A stretch of 50,061 bases of DNA from Bifidobacterium breve (GTDB taxonomy: Bacteria > Actinomycetota > Thermoleophilia > Solirubrobacterales > Solirubrobacteraceae), in the NCBI GenBank assembly GCA_945881845.1, contig CAMCVN010000015.1, positions 1 to 50,061 of the forward strand, read 5' to 3'. A program made the position numbers and the translations under genes. A model generated the notes under the pieces. It ran no database searches. It was given only the letters and a program-made list of their open reading frames with translations, and was not told the DNA's origin. Of this stretch, positions 9,282 to 24,208 are shown one piece after another; the stretch's first letter is position 1, and each line of letters starts with the position of its first letter.

Positions 9282-9977
9282 TCAGGCGCAGCGCCTAGCG
9301 AAACGGCGGAAAAGCTCACGTCCATAGTCGTTCCAAGTTGCCATGTGTGCTGCACTGCCGACTTCAACGATCTCCGCCGCGCGCCGCCCCTCTGCTTCGC
9401 CTGCAAGCAGCGGTTGGAGCCATCCGTCGAGGAGCTGGTCGTCAACCTCCGGGTGATGTTGGAACCCCCACGCTTCGCCAAGCTTGAAGGCCTGAACACA
9501 GACTTCGTTGCGGGCGAGGATTGTTGCCTGCGGCGGCGGTTCGCAGGCGTAGCTGTGCCAGAGCAGTCCGGTCAGTAGCTGCGGGCCAAAACCGGCGACA
9601 GGATCATCCTGCGCTGCGGGGAGCTGCTCGATCTCGATCCAGCCGAGCTCCTTCTCAGGCATCTTGAAGACCGAGCCGCCCCTGACGTGGGCGATCATCT
9701 GCGCGCCGAGGCAGACGCCAAAGAGGGGACGGTCGGCTTCGATCCAATCGTTGACGATTTCGTACTCGCGCTCGAGATAGGGGTAACGATCCACCTCGCC
9801 GATGTTCTCGTCGCCGCCGAGAACGACGAGCCCTGAGTATTGATCAAGCGGCCGCTGCGGCTCGCCGCCCTCGGCCGGAATCCAGTGCTCGATTGAAAGG
9901 GACTCTTCGGCGGCCGCCGCGTTGAAGACGCCGACGGTGCCGCCGTCCGGGTGTGCGATCGCAAGGATTTCAGCCAT
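9282..9977 (-). CDS. Class I glutamine amidotransferase-like protein
   Basis: The 231-residue product has the class I GATase layout: a G-G loop (LVVLGGDENIG), the nucleophile elbow GVCLGAQ with Cys89, and the His-x-Glu motif as GFQHHPEVDD near the C-terminus. These stand-alone amidotransferases resemble GMP-synthase-type domains and usually hydrolyse glutamine or gamma-glutamyl compounds; no synthase partner is adjacent. I start at ATG 9977 (MAEILAIAHPDGG) because a further-upstream start at 10034 would add non-homologous residues overlapping the MFS gene. The start overlaps the stop of the MFS gene by 8 nt, so the two are translationally coupled. The gene converges on 7129-9222. Confidence 0.85.
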   Translation of the reverse strand: MAEILAIAHPDGGTVGVFNAAAAEESLSIEHWIPAEGGEPQRPLDQYSGLVVLGGDENIGEVDRYPYLEREYEIVNDWIEADRPLFGVCLGAQMIAHVRGGSVFKMPEKELGWIEIEQLPAAQDDPVAGFGPQLLTGLLWHSYACEPPPQATILARNEVCVQAFKLGEAWGFQHHPEVDDQLLDGWLQPLLAGEAEGRRAAEIVEVGSAAHMATWNDYGRELFRRFARRCA

Positions 9978-11268
9978 TCCGCATCCTACGGTTTCCGCCC
10001 GTCCCGAAGAAGCCGAGCAGCGCGCCGCAAGCACTGATCGCGGCCGCTGCCAAGAACGCAGCCGCGTAGTTGTTGCCTGCCCCGACCGAGGCGATCATTC
10101 CAGCAAGCGGCGCGCCAAGCCCGACGCCGATGTCAAAGAACGCGAGGAAGGCGCCGAGCGCCGTTCCGCGCCGGGACGAGTCGGTGTTCTCGATCACGAT
10201 CACGGCCAGCGCCGGGAACACGAGCGACATTCCGCCGCCTGACAGGATCGCCCCGGCTAGGACGACCGGCAACGAGCCGGCTAGCGCGACGACAGCTATT
10301 CCGCTGGCTTGGATCAGCCCGGCGATCAGCACTGTTGGCCGCGATCCGATCCGGTCAGGGACCGAGGACAGGAAGAGCCGCGTAATCACGAATGAGGCGG
10401 TGAAGGCAGTGAAGACCGACGCACCGTGGCCGATCCCTTCGTAGTCAAGCAGCAGCACAACAAACGACATGAAGCTGCCGTAGGCGAGTGCAACCATCGC
10501 CAGCGCAGAACCGGGCCGCAGCGTTGACGACGGGACCCAGCGCAATAGCCCGCGCTGATTGCGGCTTGCAACGACGGCGGCGCTCGGTGGCGCCTCTACT
10601 TCGATCTCGCCGCCGACGAGCTCAGCTTCGGCCAGCTCCTCGGAAGCCGACTGTTTGGTCGCCTGCGCCTCTGGGATCAGGCTGGCGATCACGAGCGCGA
10701 CTAGCGGTGCGGCGACGGCGAAAGCCCAAACGGCGTCATATCCGGCGCCGCTTAGGATCAACGACCCGAGCACGGCACCGACAGTGATCCCACCCCAAAC
10801 CGAGAGACCGAACAGTCCGACGACGCGCGCTCGTCCTTCAACAGGGGCGAGGTCAACGATCCAGGTAATCCCGGCCGTGTAGACCCATCCCTCTCCTATT
10901 CCCACCAGCAGGCGCGAGGCGATCAGCCCCGGGACGCCGGCGGGAATGAAGATCAAGGCTGCGCCGAGCGCGCTGATTGCGATGCCAGCGATGTGAACTC
11001 GCTTGCGCCCTCGTTTGTCGGCAATTCTGCCGCCGATCGGGCGCATCAGAATGCCGGTCACTGAGAAAGCGCCGATCACCAGTCCAACCGCGATATCGCC
11101 GCCGGCGATCGGTCCCTTGACGAAAAGCGGCAGCACCGGAATAACTGCGCCGATGCCGAGAACGTTGATTAGGGTCGCTACAAAGAGGGCGTAGGCTGCA
11201 GCTGAGCCGACTCGCTTCGGCGCTGCAGGCGTCAGTAGTTCGCCTTCAGGTGAGTGGTGGCTGCCCAT
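9970..11268 (-). CDS. Major facilitator superfamily transporter
   Basis: The 432-residue protein has twelve predicted membrane helices in two six-helix bundles separated by a charged loop (about residues 200-240, rich in Glu/Ser). After helix 2 the loop GGRIADKRGRKRV matches the MFS signature GxxxDRxGRR, and helix 5 carries an antiporter-like glycine-rich stretch. The family couples the proton gradient to uptake or export of small solutes, with drug export common for this length and motif. The substrate is not evident. The gene forms a two-gene unit with the downstream amidotransferase and ends inside its start (8 nt overlap). Confidence 0.88.
   Translation of the reverse strand: MGSHHSPEGELLTPAAPKRVGSAAAYALFVATLINVLGIGAVIPVLPLFVKGPIAGGDIAVGLVIGAFSVTGILMRPIGGRIADKRGRKRVHIAGIAISALGAALIFIPAGVPGLIASRLLVGIGEGWVYTAGITWIVDLAPVEGRARVVGLFGLSVWGGITVGAVLGSLILSGAGYDAVWAFAVAAPLVALVIASLIPEAQATKQSASEELAEAELVGGEIEVEAPPSAAVVASRNQRGLLRWVPSSTLRPGSALAMVALAYGSFMSFVVLLLDYEGIGHGASVFTAFTASFVITRLFLSSVPDRIGSRPTVLIAGLIQASGIAVVALAGSLPVVLAGAILSGGGMSLVFPALAVIVIENTDSSRRGTALGAFLAFFDIGVGLGAPLAGMIASVGAGNNYAAAFLAAAAISACGALLGFFGTGGNRRMRNG
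9983..9988 (-). promoter_or_regulatory. Possible internal -10 box before the amidotransferase gene
   Basis: The minus strand reads TAGGAT, with 5 nt before the ATG at 9977. This could drive a leaderless transcript from within the end of the MFS gene. The -35 region (TTCTTC) is weak and read-through from the MFS gene is the simpler source of mRNA. Confidence 0.25.
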
Positions 11269-11323
11269 CGCGCCCGAGCCTAGCGCCGATCACGAGCCGT
11301 GAAGTCGCGCTACACTGAGTTTT

Positions 11324-11349
11324 CGACTCGCCTGGGGCGGGTCGTTTTT
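11324..11349 (+). terminator. Terminator-like hairpin in the rpmG upstream region
   Basis: CGACTCGCC (11324-11332), a 3 nt loop and GGCGGGTCG (11336-11344) pair over 9 bp with one G-U, followed by five T. This has the form of an intrinsic terminator on the plus strand. There is no plus-strand gene between 9223 and here to terminate, so it may be an early terminator in the ribosomal operon leader. Confidence 0.5.
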
Positions 11350-11358
11350 CTGCCCCAG
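11332..11358 (+). promoter_or_regulatory. Alternative hairpin overlapping the rpmG leader terminator
   Basis: CTGGGGC (11332-11338) pairs perfectly with GCCCCAG (11352-11358). The 5' arm overlaps the loop and 3' arm of the terminator-like hairpin at 11324-11349, so the two structures exclude each other. Whether it acts in RNA is unknown. Confidence 0.35.
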
Positions 11359-11397
11359 ATGAGTTTTTGACGCAACCTCTAACACCGGAGTCAACGC

Positions 11398-11562
11398 ATG
11401 GCCCGTGGAGATGTACGCGTCGCAATCACCCTCGAGTGTGAGGACTGTAAGCGACGTAATTATCAAACGAACAAAAGCAAGCGCAACACGCCTGATCGCG
11501 TGACGCTGCGCAAATACTGTCGCTGGTGTCGCAGTCACACCAGCCACAAAGAGACCCGTTAG
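11398..11562 (+). CDS. rpmG: 50S ribosomal protein L33, zinc-ribbon form
   Basis: This 54-codon gene encodes [20 protein letters not shown] and a basic body ending HTSHKETR. L33 binds 23S rRNA near the E site of the large subunit. Cys14, Cys17, Cys41 and Cys44 form the two CxxC knuckles of the zinc-binding (C+) paralogue. A CCGGAG purine stretch precedes the ATG. rpmG-secE-nusG is the standard order before the L11 operon; the tRNA-Trp gene often found just upstream is not present here. secE follows after 13 nt. Confidence 0.95.
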   Translation: MARGDVRVAITLECEDCKRRNYQTNKSKRNTPDRVTLRKYCRWCRSHTSHKETR

Positions 11563-11575
11563 TGAGCTTCGAGCA

Positions 11576-12157
11576 GTGGCACGAAATCGCAAACGAGCGA
11601 AGCAGCGCAAGGCCAAGCGCGATGCGTCTGAGGGCGGCGAAGGGATCGTCCGCGAGGACATCCCCGCCTCGCTTGACCACGCCTCGGCCGACGTCGATGA
11701 GTTCGAAGCCAAGCTTGTCGCCGGAGCTGACGGCACCCCTGCCGACCCCAAGGTCGACCCAAGCGCCGGCGGCGTCGTTCATCCCGAAGGTCTCAGCGCG
11801 GCAGAGTTCGCCGAGCTTGAGGACCGGATCGACGACGTCGAAGCAAAGATTGAAAGCGGCGACCAGGAATCAATCAGCGAAGCTGAAGAGTCGCTCGAAG
11901 TTGACATCGAAGCTCGTCAGGCAGCGGCAGCGCTCGCGCCGGCCAGCGCCGACCAGCCCGAGCGCAAGAAGTCGATCTTCGGCCGCTTCTTTGACTTTCT
12001 TCGCGCCTCGTGGTCCGAGCTGCAGCGCGTTCAGTGGCCAGACCGCCGCCAGGTCGGGCAGGCAACTGCAGTCGTTCTTGGCTTCGTTGTGATCGCCGGC
12101 GCCTATCTTGGTCTTGCTGACTTCGCCGCTCAAAAAATCGTCAACCTAATTATCTGA
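11576..12157 (+). CDS. secE: Preprotein translocase subunit SecE with long N-terminal extension
   Basis: The 193-residue product ends in a typical SecE domain: an amphipathic helix (FGRFFDFLRASWSELQRVQWPDRRQV, from about residue 134) and one membrane helix (AVVLGFVVIAGAYLGLADFAA). SecE clamps the SecY channel in the inner membrane. Bacterial single-helix SecE is usually 60-130 residues. Here the first 20 residues are strongly basic (RNRKRAKQRKAKR) and residues about 20-125 are acidic and low in hydrophobics, so the extension is probably a disordered cytoplasmic tail. The start is GTG 11576, chosen because it gives the basic N-terminus and lies directly after rpmG. Confidence 0.9.
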   Translation: MARNRKRAKQRKAKRDASEGGEGIVREDIPASLDHASADVDEFEAKLVAGADGTPADPKVDPSAGGVVHPEGLSAAEFAELEDRIDDVEAKIESGDQESISEAEESLEVDIEARQAAAALAPASADQPERKKSIFGRFFDFLRASWSELQRVQWPDRRQVGQATAVVLGFVVIAGAYLGLADFAAQKIVNLII

Positions 12158-12179
12158 CCTTCAACACGATCTGGATCCC

Positions 12180-12713
12180 ATGTATCGCTGGTACGTAATC
12201 AACACTCGCTCAAATCTTGAAAAGAAGGTCAAGGGCGACCTCGAACGCCGTCTGGCAGCTCACGACCAGTCGAGCAAGGTTCGCCAGATCGTGATCCCAA
12301 CCGAGACCAAGGTTGAGATCAAGGACGGCGAGAAGGTCTCGAGCGAAGTGCGCACGATGCCTGGTTACGTGCTGATCAACATGGATCTCAACATGGCGCT
12401 GAACCCGGAGCTGTGGACGGTCGTCAAGGAGACGCCGAACCTGACGGGCTTCGTTGGACCGTCGACCGAGCCGGTGCCGTTGACCCAGCCCGAGGTGGAC
12501 CGCTTGCTCCACCAGGAGGTTGCGCAGAAGGTCGCATCGAAGGCCCAGTTCACGATCGGCGAATCGGTCAAGGTCGTTGCCGGTCCGCTCTCAGACTTCT
12601 CAGGCGAAATCGCCGAAATCAATCAGGACGCCGCGAAGCTCAAGGTGCTTGTGTCAATCTTTGGTCGCGAGACCCCGGTCGAAGTTGGCTTCGATCAGGT
12701 CAAGAAGATCTGA
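12180..12713 (+). CDS. nusG: Transcription termination/antitermination factor NusG
   Basis: The 177-residue product has an NGN domain (MYRWYVINTRSNLEKKVKGD to about residue 110, including TMPGYVLINMDL) and a C-terminal KOW domain (FTIGESVKVVAGPLSDFSGEI). NusG binds the RNA polymerase clamp and contacts Rho or ribosomal protein S10 through KOW. The length matches the compact NusG form; the long acidic N-terminal extension common in Streptomyces and Mycobacterium NusG is absent. It lies between secE (22 nt upstream) and rplK, the conserved order. No clear Shine-Dalgarno sequence precedes the ATG. Confidence 0.97.
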   Translation: MYRWYVINTRSNLEKKVKGDLERRLAAHDQSSKVRQIVIPTETKVEIKDGEKVSSEVRTMPGYVLINMDLNMALNPELWTVVKETPNLTGFVGPSTEPVPLTQPEVDRLLHQEVAQKVASKAQFTIGESVKVVAGPLSDFSGEIAEINQDAAKLKVLVSIFGRETPVEVGFDQVKKI

Positions 12714-12752
12714 TTCAGGTAGCCGCTAACGATTCGCAGACAGGGATAAACG

Positions 12753-13178
12753 ATGGCCAAAAAAGTACTCACTCAACTTAAGCTCCAAGCCCCCGGCGGT
12801 CAGGCCAGTCCTGCGCCACCGGTTGGCCCTGCGCTAGGTCAGCACGGGATCAACATCATGGAGTTCTGCAAGGCGTTCAACGCCCAGACCCAGGAGAACG
12901 CCGGCGTCATCACGCCGGTCGTGATCACGGTCTACGAGGATCGCTCATTCACTTTCATCACGAAGACGCCTCCAGCCGCCGTGCTGATCAAGCAGGCGAT
13001 CAAGCTGAAGAAGGGCTCGGGCGAACCGAACCGCGACAAGGTCGGCAAGATCACGCAGGCGCAGCTTCGTCAGATCGCTGAGACGAAGCTCGATGACCTA
13101 AGCGCAAATGATGTTGACGCTGCGATGAAGATCATCGCCGGCACGGCACGCTCGATGGGCGTAGAGGTGGTCGCATGA
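12753..13178 (+). CDS. rplK: 50S ribosomal protein L11
   Basis: The 141-residue product shows the L11 signature: [34 protein letters not shown] in the N-terminal domain and a C-terminal rRNA-binding domain with the glycine/threonine-rich [10 protein letters not shown] end. L11 forms the GTPase-associated centre with 23S rRNA and L10/L12. A CAGGGA Shine-Dalgarno lies 7 nt before the ATG. The stop overlaps the rplA start (ATGA), so L1 translation should be coupled. Confidence 0.97.
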   Translation: MAKKVLTQLKLQAPGGQASPAPPVGPALGQHGINIMEFCKAFNAQTQENAGVITPVVITVYEDRSFTFITKTPPAAVLIKQAIKLKKGSGEPNRDKVGKITQAQLRQIAETKLDDLSANDVDAAMKIIAGTARSMGVEVVA

Positions 13179-13903
13179 GCAAGCACAGCAAGGGTTACGA
13201 CGAGGCGCTTGGCGAAGTTGATCGCGAGCGCGAGTACGAGCCGGCAGAGGCGATCGCGCTGGTCAAGAAGCTCGCGCGCGCAAAGTTCGATGAGTCGGTT
13301 GAGCTGCACCTGCGTACCGGACTCAACGTCCGCCACGCCGAGGAGCAGCTGCGCGGAACGATCGCGCTGCCGCACGGACTTGGCAAGAACGTCACGGTCA
13401 TCGTCTTCGCTCAGGGCGACAAGGCGCGAGAGGCCGAGGCCGCCGGAGCCGACGTTGTCGGCGCCGAGGATCTCGCAACGAAGGTCGAAGAGGGCTTCAG
13501 CGATTTCGACGTCGCAATCTCAACCCCTGACCTGATGCCGGTTGTCGGCAAGCTCGGCCGTGTGCTCGGGCCCTCAGGCAAGATGCCTAACCCGAAGGTA
13601 GGAACCGTGACGATGGACATCACGAGAGCCGTCGAAGAGGCAAAGGCCGGCAAGGTCGAATACCGCACCGACCGCAGCTCGATCGTTCATCTCGTGATCG
13701 GTAAGGCGAGCTTCAGCGAAGAGGCGCTGCTCGCCAATTACGCAGCCGTCGTTGAGGAGATCATCCGCGCCAAGCCTTCCGCAGCTAAGGGTCGTTACCT
13801 GAAGTCGATCACTCTGACTTCAACTATGGGCCCTGGCATCAAGGTTGATTCCGACCCATCATTCACTCGCGATCTTCAGGAGGCAGCGCCGGCCGCGGCC
13901 TGA
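13175..13903 (+). CDS. rplA: 50S ribosomal protein L1
   Basis: The 242-residue product contains the L1 stalk signature, [25 protein letters not shown], and the usual two-domain layout. L1 binds helix 76-78 of 23S rRNA, moves deacylated tRNA, and in many bacteria represses its own L11-L1 mRNA. It starts with ATG overlapping the rplK stop, with GAGGTGG upstream inside rplK. The length is slightly above the usual 230-235. An L10-type leader follows before rplJ. Confidence 0.97.
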   Translation: MSKHSKGYDEALGEVDREREYEPAEAIALVKKLARAKFDESVELHLRTGLNVRHAEEQLRGTIALPHGLGKNVTVIVFAQGDKAREAEAAGADVVGAEDLATKVEEGFSDFDVAISTPDLMPVVGKLGRVLGPSGKMPNPKVGTVTMDITRAVEEAKAGKVEYRTDRSSIVHLVIGKASFSEEALLANYAAVVEEIIRAKPSAAKGRYLKSITLTSTMGPGIKVDSDPSFTRDLQEAAPAAA

Positions 13904-13930
13904 CATCCTGAATATTCGCGCCACCCAAGA

Positions 13931-13977
13931 CCTCCGGCAGGCCGTGACGACGGCCACAAGTCCGGATTAGGAGGCTC
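13931..13977 (+). promoter_or_regulatory. Ribosomal protein L10 leader with competing Shine-Dalgarno pairing
   Basis: In this leader TCCGG (13933-13937) pairs with CCGGA (13962-13966), enclosing a GGCC/GGCC stem (13940-13943 with 13952-13955). CCTCC (13931-13935) can instead pair with GGAGG (13970-13974), the rplJ Shine-Dalgarno. The two folds share bases 13933-13935. Position and form resemble known L10(L12)4-binding leaders that autoregulate rplJL. The switch is my inference. Confidence 0.6.
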
Positions 13978-14748
13978 ATGAACAGAGAACAGAAAATTGA
14001 AGCGGTCGCTGAGATCGCAGAGCAGATCAAGCAGTCGCAGGCTGTCTTCGCGATCGACTATCGCGGCATCACGGTGTCCGAGATTGCTTCGGTCCGTGCC
14101 CAGCTTGGCGCTGCCGATGCCAGCTTCCGCGTGGTCAAGAACTCATTGACCGAACTCGCCGCTGACAAGGCCGGAGCAGAGCACCTGAAGAGCCTGCTGC
14201 AAGGACCGACGGCGCTGACCTTCGTTCGCGGTGACGCGGCGGCGGCAGCCAAGGCGATCTCAACCTTCAACCGTGAGACCGACCTGTTGCCTTTCAAGGG
14301 CGGCATTATGGACGGTGAGCCGCTCGAGGTTGAGCAGATCGAGATCATCGCCCGTCTGCCTGCCCGTGAGGTTCTTTACGGCCAGCTGGTTGGCATGGTT
14401 GCCGCACCTGTCGGCGGACTCGTCCGCGGGCTTGGCGGCCTGATCGGTGGACTCGCGACAGCGCTTGGGCAGATTCAGCTCCAGCGCGCCGACGAGCCGC
14501 AGCCCGAAGCTGAGGCAGCAGCCGAGCCGGAAACGGCTCCGGAGGCTGAAGTGGCTCCGGAGGCCGAGGCAGCACCGGAGGCCGAGGGCGAAGCAGCACC
14601 CGAAACTGAAGCCGAAGCCGAAGAGGCTCCAACGGCCGAAGCAGAAGCAGAGGCCGCAGCAGAGCCTGAAGTAGAGGCCGAAGCAGAGACCGAAGAAGCA
14701 CCAGAAGAAGAAGCATCTTCCGACAACGAGGCGGACGCTTCGGCTTAG
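13978..14748 (+). CDS. rplJ: 50S ribosomal protein L10 with long acidic C-terminal tail
   Basis: The first 170 residues are a normal L10: an rRNA-binding N-terminal domain (NREQKIEAVAEIAEQIKQSQ) and the C-terminal helix region (VLYGQLVGMVAAPVGGLVRGLGGLIGG) that carries L12 dimers. L10 usually ends near 165-185 residues. Here residues about 171-256 form an extra tail made almost entirely of Glu, Ala and Pro (PEAEVAPEAEAAPEAEG type repeats). Its DNA is a low-complexity run of gcc/gag/gaa. The tail lies next to the L12-binding helix and so would extend from the ribosomal stalk. The mRNA has an L10-type leader. The reading frame is intact to the TAG at 14746. Confidence 0.95.
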   Translation: MNREQKIEAVAEIAEQIKQSQAVFAIDYRGITVSEIASVRAQLGAADASFRVVKNSLTELAADKAGAEHLKSLLQGPTALTFVRGDAAAAAKAISTFNRETDLLPFKGGIMDGEPLEVEQIEIIARLPAREVLYGQLVGMVAAPVGGLVRGLGGLIGGLATALGQIQLQRADEPQPEAEAAAEPETAPEAEVAPEAEAAPEAEGEAAPETEAEAEEAPTAEAEAEAAAEPEVEAEAETEEAPEEEASSDNEADASA

Positions 14749-14787
14749 GCCGAGCTCGCCGAAGCGATCCCAGGAGGGAATAAGAAC

Positions 14788-15165
14788 ATGGCAACAACGA
14801 CAGAAGCATGGATTGAAGAGCTGAAGGGCATTTCGGTGCTCGAGCTCAATGAGCGCGTAAAGGCGCTCGAAGAGGAGTTCGGCGTCTCGGCGACCGCAGT
14901 GGCAGCAGCCGCTCCGGCAGCTGCGGGCGGCGACGCTGGCGCTGAAGAAGTCAGCTCAACGGTTGACGTGATCCTCACGTCGTCCGGCGACAAGAAGATC
15001 CAGGTCATCAAGGTTGTCCGCGCGGCAACCGGCCTCGGTCTGAAGGAAGCCAAGGCTGTCGTCGACGAGGCGCCAGGCCCGGTCAAGGAAGGCATTGAGC
15101 GCGAAGAAGCAGAGAAGCTCAAGGCCGAGATCGAAGAGGCTGGCGGAACGGTCGAACTGAAGTAG
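14788..15165 (+). CDS. rplL: 50S ribosomal protein L7/L12
   Basis: The 125-residue product has the N-terminal dimerisation helix ([26 protein letters not shown]), an Ala/Gly-rich hinge ([15 protein letters not shown]) and the conserved C-terminal domain ([28 protein letters not shown] ... GGTVELK). L12 dimers on L10 recruit EF-Tu, EF-G and IF2. AGGAGGG lies 12 nt before the ATG. The gene is 39 nt after rplJ and followed by a GC-rich hairpin at 15191, which probably ends the L11-L12 operon. Confidence 0.97.
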   Translation: MATTTEAWIEELKGISVLELNERVKALEEEFGVSATAVAAAAPAAAGGDAGAEEVSSTVDVILTSSGDKKIQVIKVVRAATGLGLKEAKAVVDEAPGPVKEGIEREEAEKLKAEIEEAGGTVELK

Positions 15166-15190
15166 TTCAGCCCTACCGTTACGAAGTGTC

Positions 15191-15216
15191 GAAGGGCGTC
15201 CTGCGGGGCGCCCTTC
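15191..15216 (+). terminator. Probable terminator of the rplKAJL operon
   Basis: GAAGGGCG (15191-15198) pairs with CGCCCTTC (15209-15216) over 8 bp around a 10 nt loop. The following TGCGTTCT is only moderately T-rich, so termination may be partial. It lies 26 nt after the rplL stop. Confidence 0.55.
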
Positions 15217-15252
15217 TGCGTTCTCGGAGCTGTCCGGCTCGCCTGTTGGACT

Positions 15253-16008
15253 GTGCCCGTGCCTGTGGCCACCCGCTTCCACCTCGCCCGGCGCGCCGAG
15301 GCGAGTCACTCTTACGGCTTCGTGATGATCTTCGTGGTCGCGACGATCATCCTCGCCGTGGCGATTCCCGAGACCAGCCCGTGGAGGGCCTCGATCGTCG
15401 TCTGCCAGGCCTTCTCAGCCGTCATCGCCTGCTGGACTTCCGACGCGCCGAGACGCATCTTCCGGTTGGTCCTGATCTTCTCGGTTCTCGGCGTTCTCGG
15501 CGCTATCGGGCTCGGTGTCTTCAGCAACACCGATTCGACTGCCGGTCGAACGATGAACGTGCTGGGTGTCATCATCGTCGCCGCCGTGATCATCAGGGGC
15601 ATCGCGCTCGACATTCGTGCCGAGGGAGTCCGCGGACGCGCGGTTGCCGGGGCGCTAACGATCTATCTGCTTTTCGGGACGTTCTGCGGATTCATCTACG
15701 GTCTCGAGGAGTCGCTCAGCGCGAATCCCGTGCTGCATGCGTCAAACTCGACGCTGAACGACGACGGGTCAACCTCGGCGAACATGTACTTCTCGTTCGT
15801 CACTCTGACGACCGTTGGCTATGGCGATTTGACCCCCGTTTCGGGCACGGCGCGCGCGACGGCAATCTTCGAGGCGCTGGTTGGCCAGCTCTACCTGGTC
15901 GGCATCGTTGCGACGCTCGGAGGGGCGCTCGGAAGAGGCAAGGGCGGCCTGACGAAAGAGCTCGCTCCGGAGACTGTCGGTGCGCCACCGACGAGTTCCG
16001 ACAGCTAA
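15253..16008 (+). CDS. Two-pore-type potassium channel (ion channel family protein)
   Basis: The 251-residue membrane protein has hydrophobic segments near residues 22-38, 44-56, 70-90 and 102-118, then an outer helix, a pore loop and a last helix. The selectivity filter TVGYGD is at residues 187-192 within SFVTLTTVGYGDLTPVSG, the K+ filter motif. The last helix (FEALVGQLYLVGIVATLGGAL) is the inner pore helix. No RCK domain follows; the C-terminal tail is short. Starts at GTG 15253 or GTG 15259 are equally possible. The gene is inserted between rplL and rpoB, which are normally adjacent. Confidence 0.88.
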   Translation: MPVPVATRFHLARRAEASHSYGFVMIFVVATIILAVAIPETSPWRASIVVCQAFSAVIACWTSDAPRRIFRLVLIFSVLGVLGAIGLGVFSNTDSTAGRTMNVLGVIIVAAVIIRGIALDIRAEGVRGRAVAGALTIYLLFGTFCGFIYGLEESLSANPVLHASNSTLNDDGSTSANMYFSFVTLTTVGYGDLTPVSGTARATAIFEALVGQLYLVGIVATLGGALGRGKGGLTKELAPETVGAPPTSSDS

Positions 16009-16085
16009 TCGGTTAGACTGCCGAGATCGGTCAATAGTCGTAGCCGCCTAAGTGCGGACGCCGCGCCACATACGCGGTCGTTCAG

Positions 16086-16094
16086 GGTGGGGTC
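16086..16094 (+). repeat. Direct repeat GGTGGGGTC, copy 1, upstream of rpoB
   Basis: A 9 bp exact repeat; the second copy starts 32 bp downstream at 16118, about three helical turns. It lies near -68 to -60 relative to the likely start from the -10 box at 16142. Confidence 0.6.
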
Positions 16095-16117
16095 CGTGAG
16101 TGCCGATGCGCCCCGCA

Positions 16118-16126
16118 GGTGGGGTC
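16118..16126 (+). repeat. Direct repeat GGTGGGGTC, copy 2, over the rpoB -35 position
   Basis: Second exact copy of the 9-mer. It covers the place where a -35 box would be for TATCTT at 16142-16147. The GGGG of either copy can pair with CCCC at 16111-16114. Confidence 0.6.
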
Positions 16127-16138
16127 TGCGTAGCCTTG

Positions 16139-16147
16139 TGCTATCTT
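16139..16147 (+). promoter_or_regulatory. Extended -10 promoter for rpoBC
   Basis: TGC-TATCTT has the extended -10 form (TGn plus TANNNT). No TTGACA-like -35 box is present. The predicted start near 16154 gives a 65 nt leader to the rpoB TTG, containing the hairpin at 16156-16174. The same TGC-TANNNT form precedes rpsL, fusA and rpmJ. Confidence 0.5.
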
Positions 16148-16155
16148 CAGTAGTC

Positions 16156-16174
16156 GCGCGTGAAAGTCACGCGC
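16156..16174 (+). promoter_or_regulatory. 5'-end hairpin in the rpoB leader
   Basis: GCGCGTGA (16156-16163) and TCACGCGC (16167-16174) pair perfectly over 8 bp around a 3 nt AAG gap. If transcription starts near 16154 this is the very 5' end of the mRNA and may protect it from decay. Confidence 0.45.
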
Positions 16175-16219
16175 TCCTCGTAGTTGCCCCGTAAGCCTCT
16201 GAAACTCAGGAGACTCCGC

Positions 16220-24201
<7,982 letters not shown>

Positions 24202-24208
24202 CTAATCG

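Noticed and set aside
11281-11397. A tRNA-Trp gene upstream of rpmG, as in many genomes
   Set aside because: No cloverleaf, TTCRA loop or CCA anticodon arrangement can be made from this stretch.
16184-16219. An upstream TTG start for rpoB that would add 12 residues
   Set aside because: No Shine-Dalgarno precedes it, whereas TTG 16220 has AGGAG at 7 nt; the extra residues would be translated from the leader.
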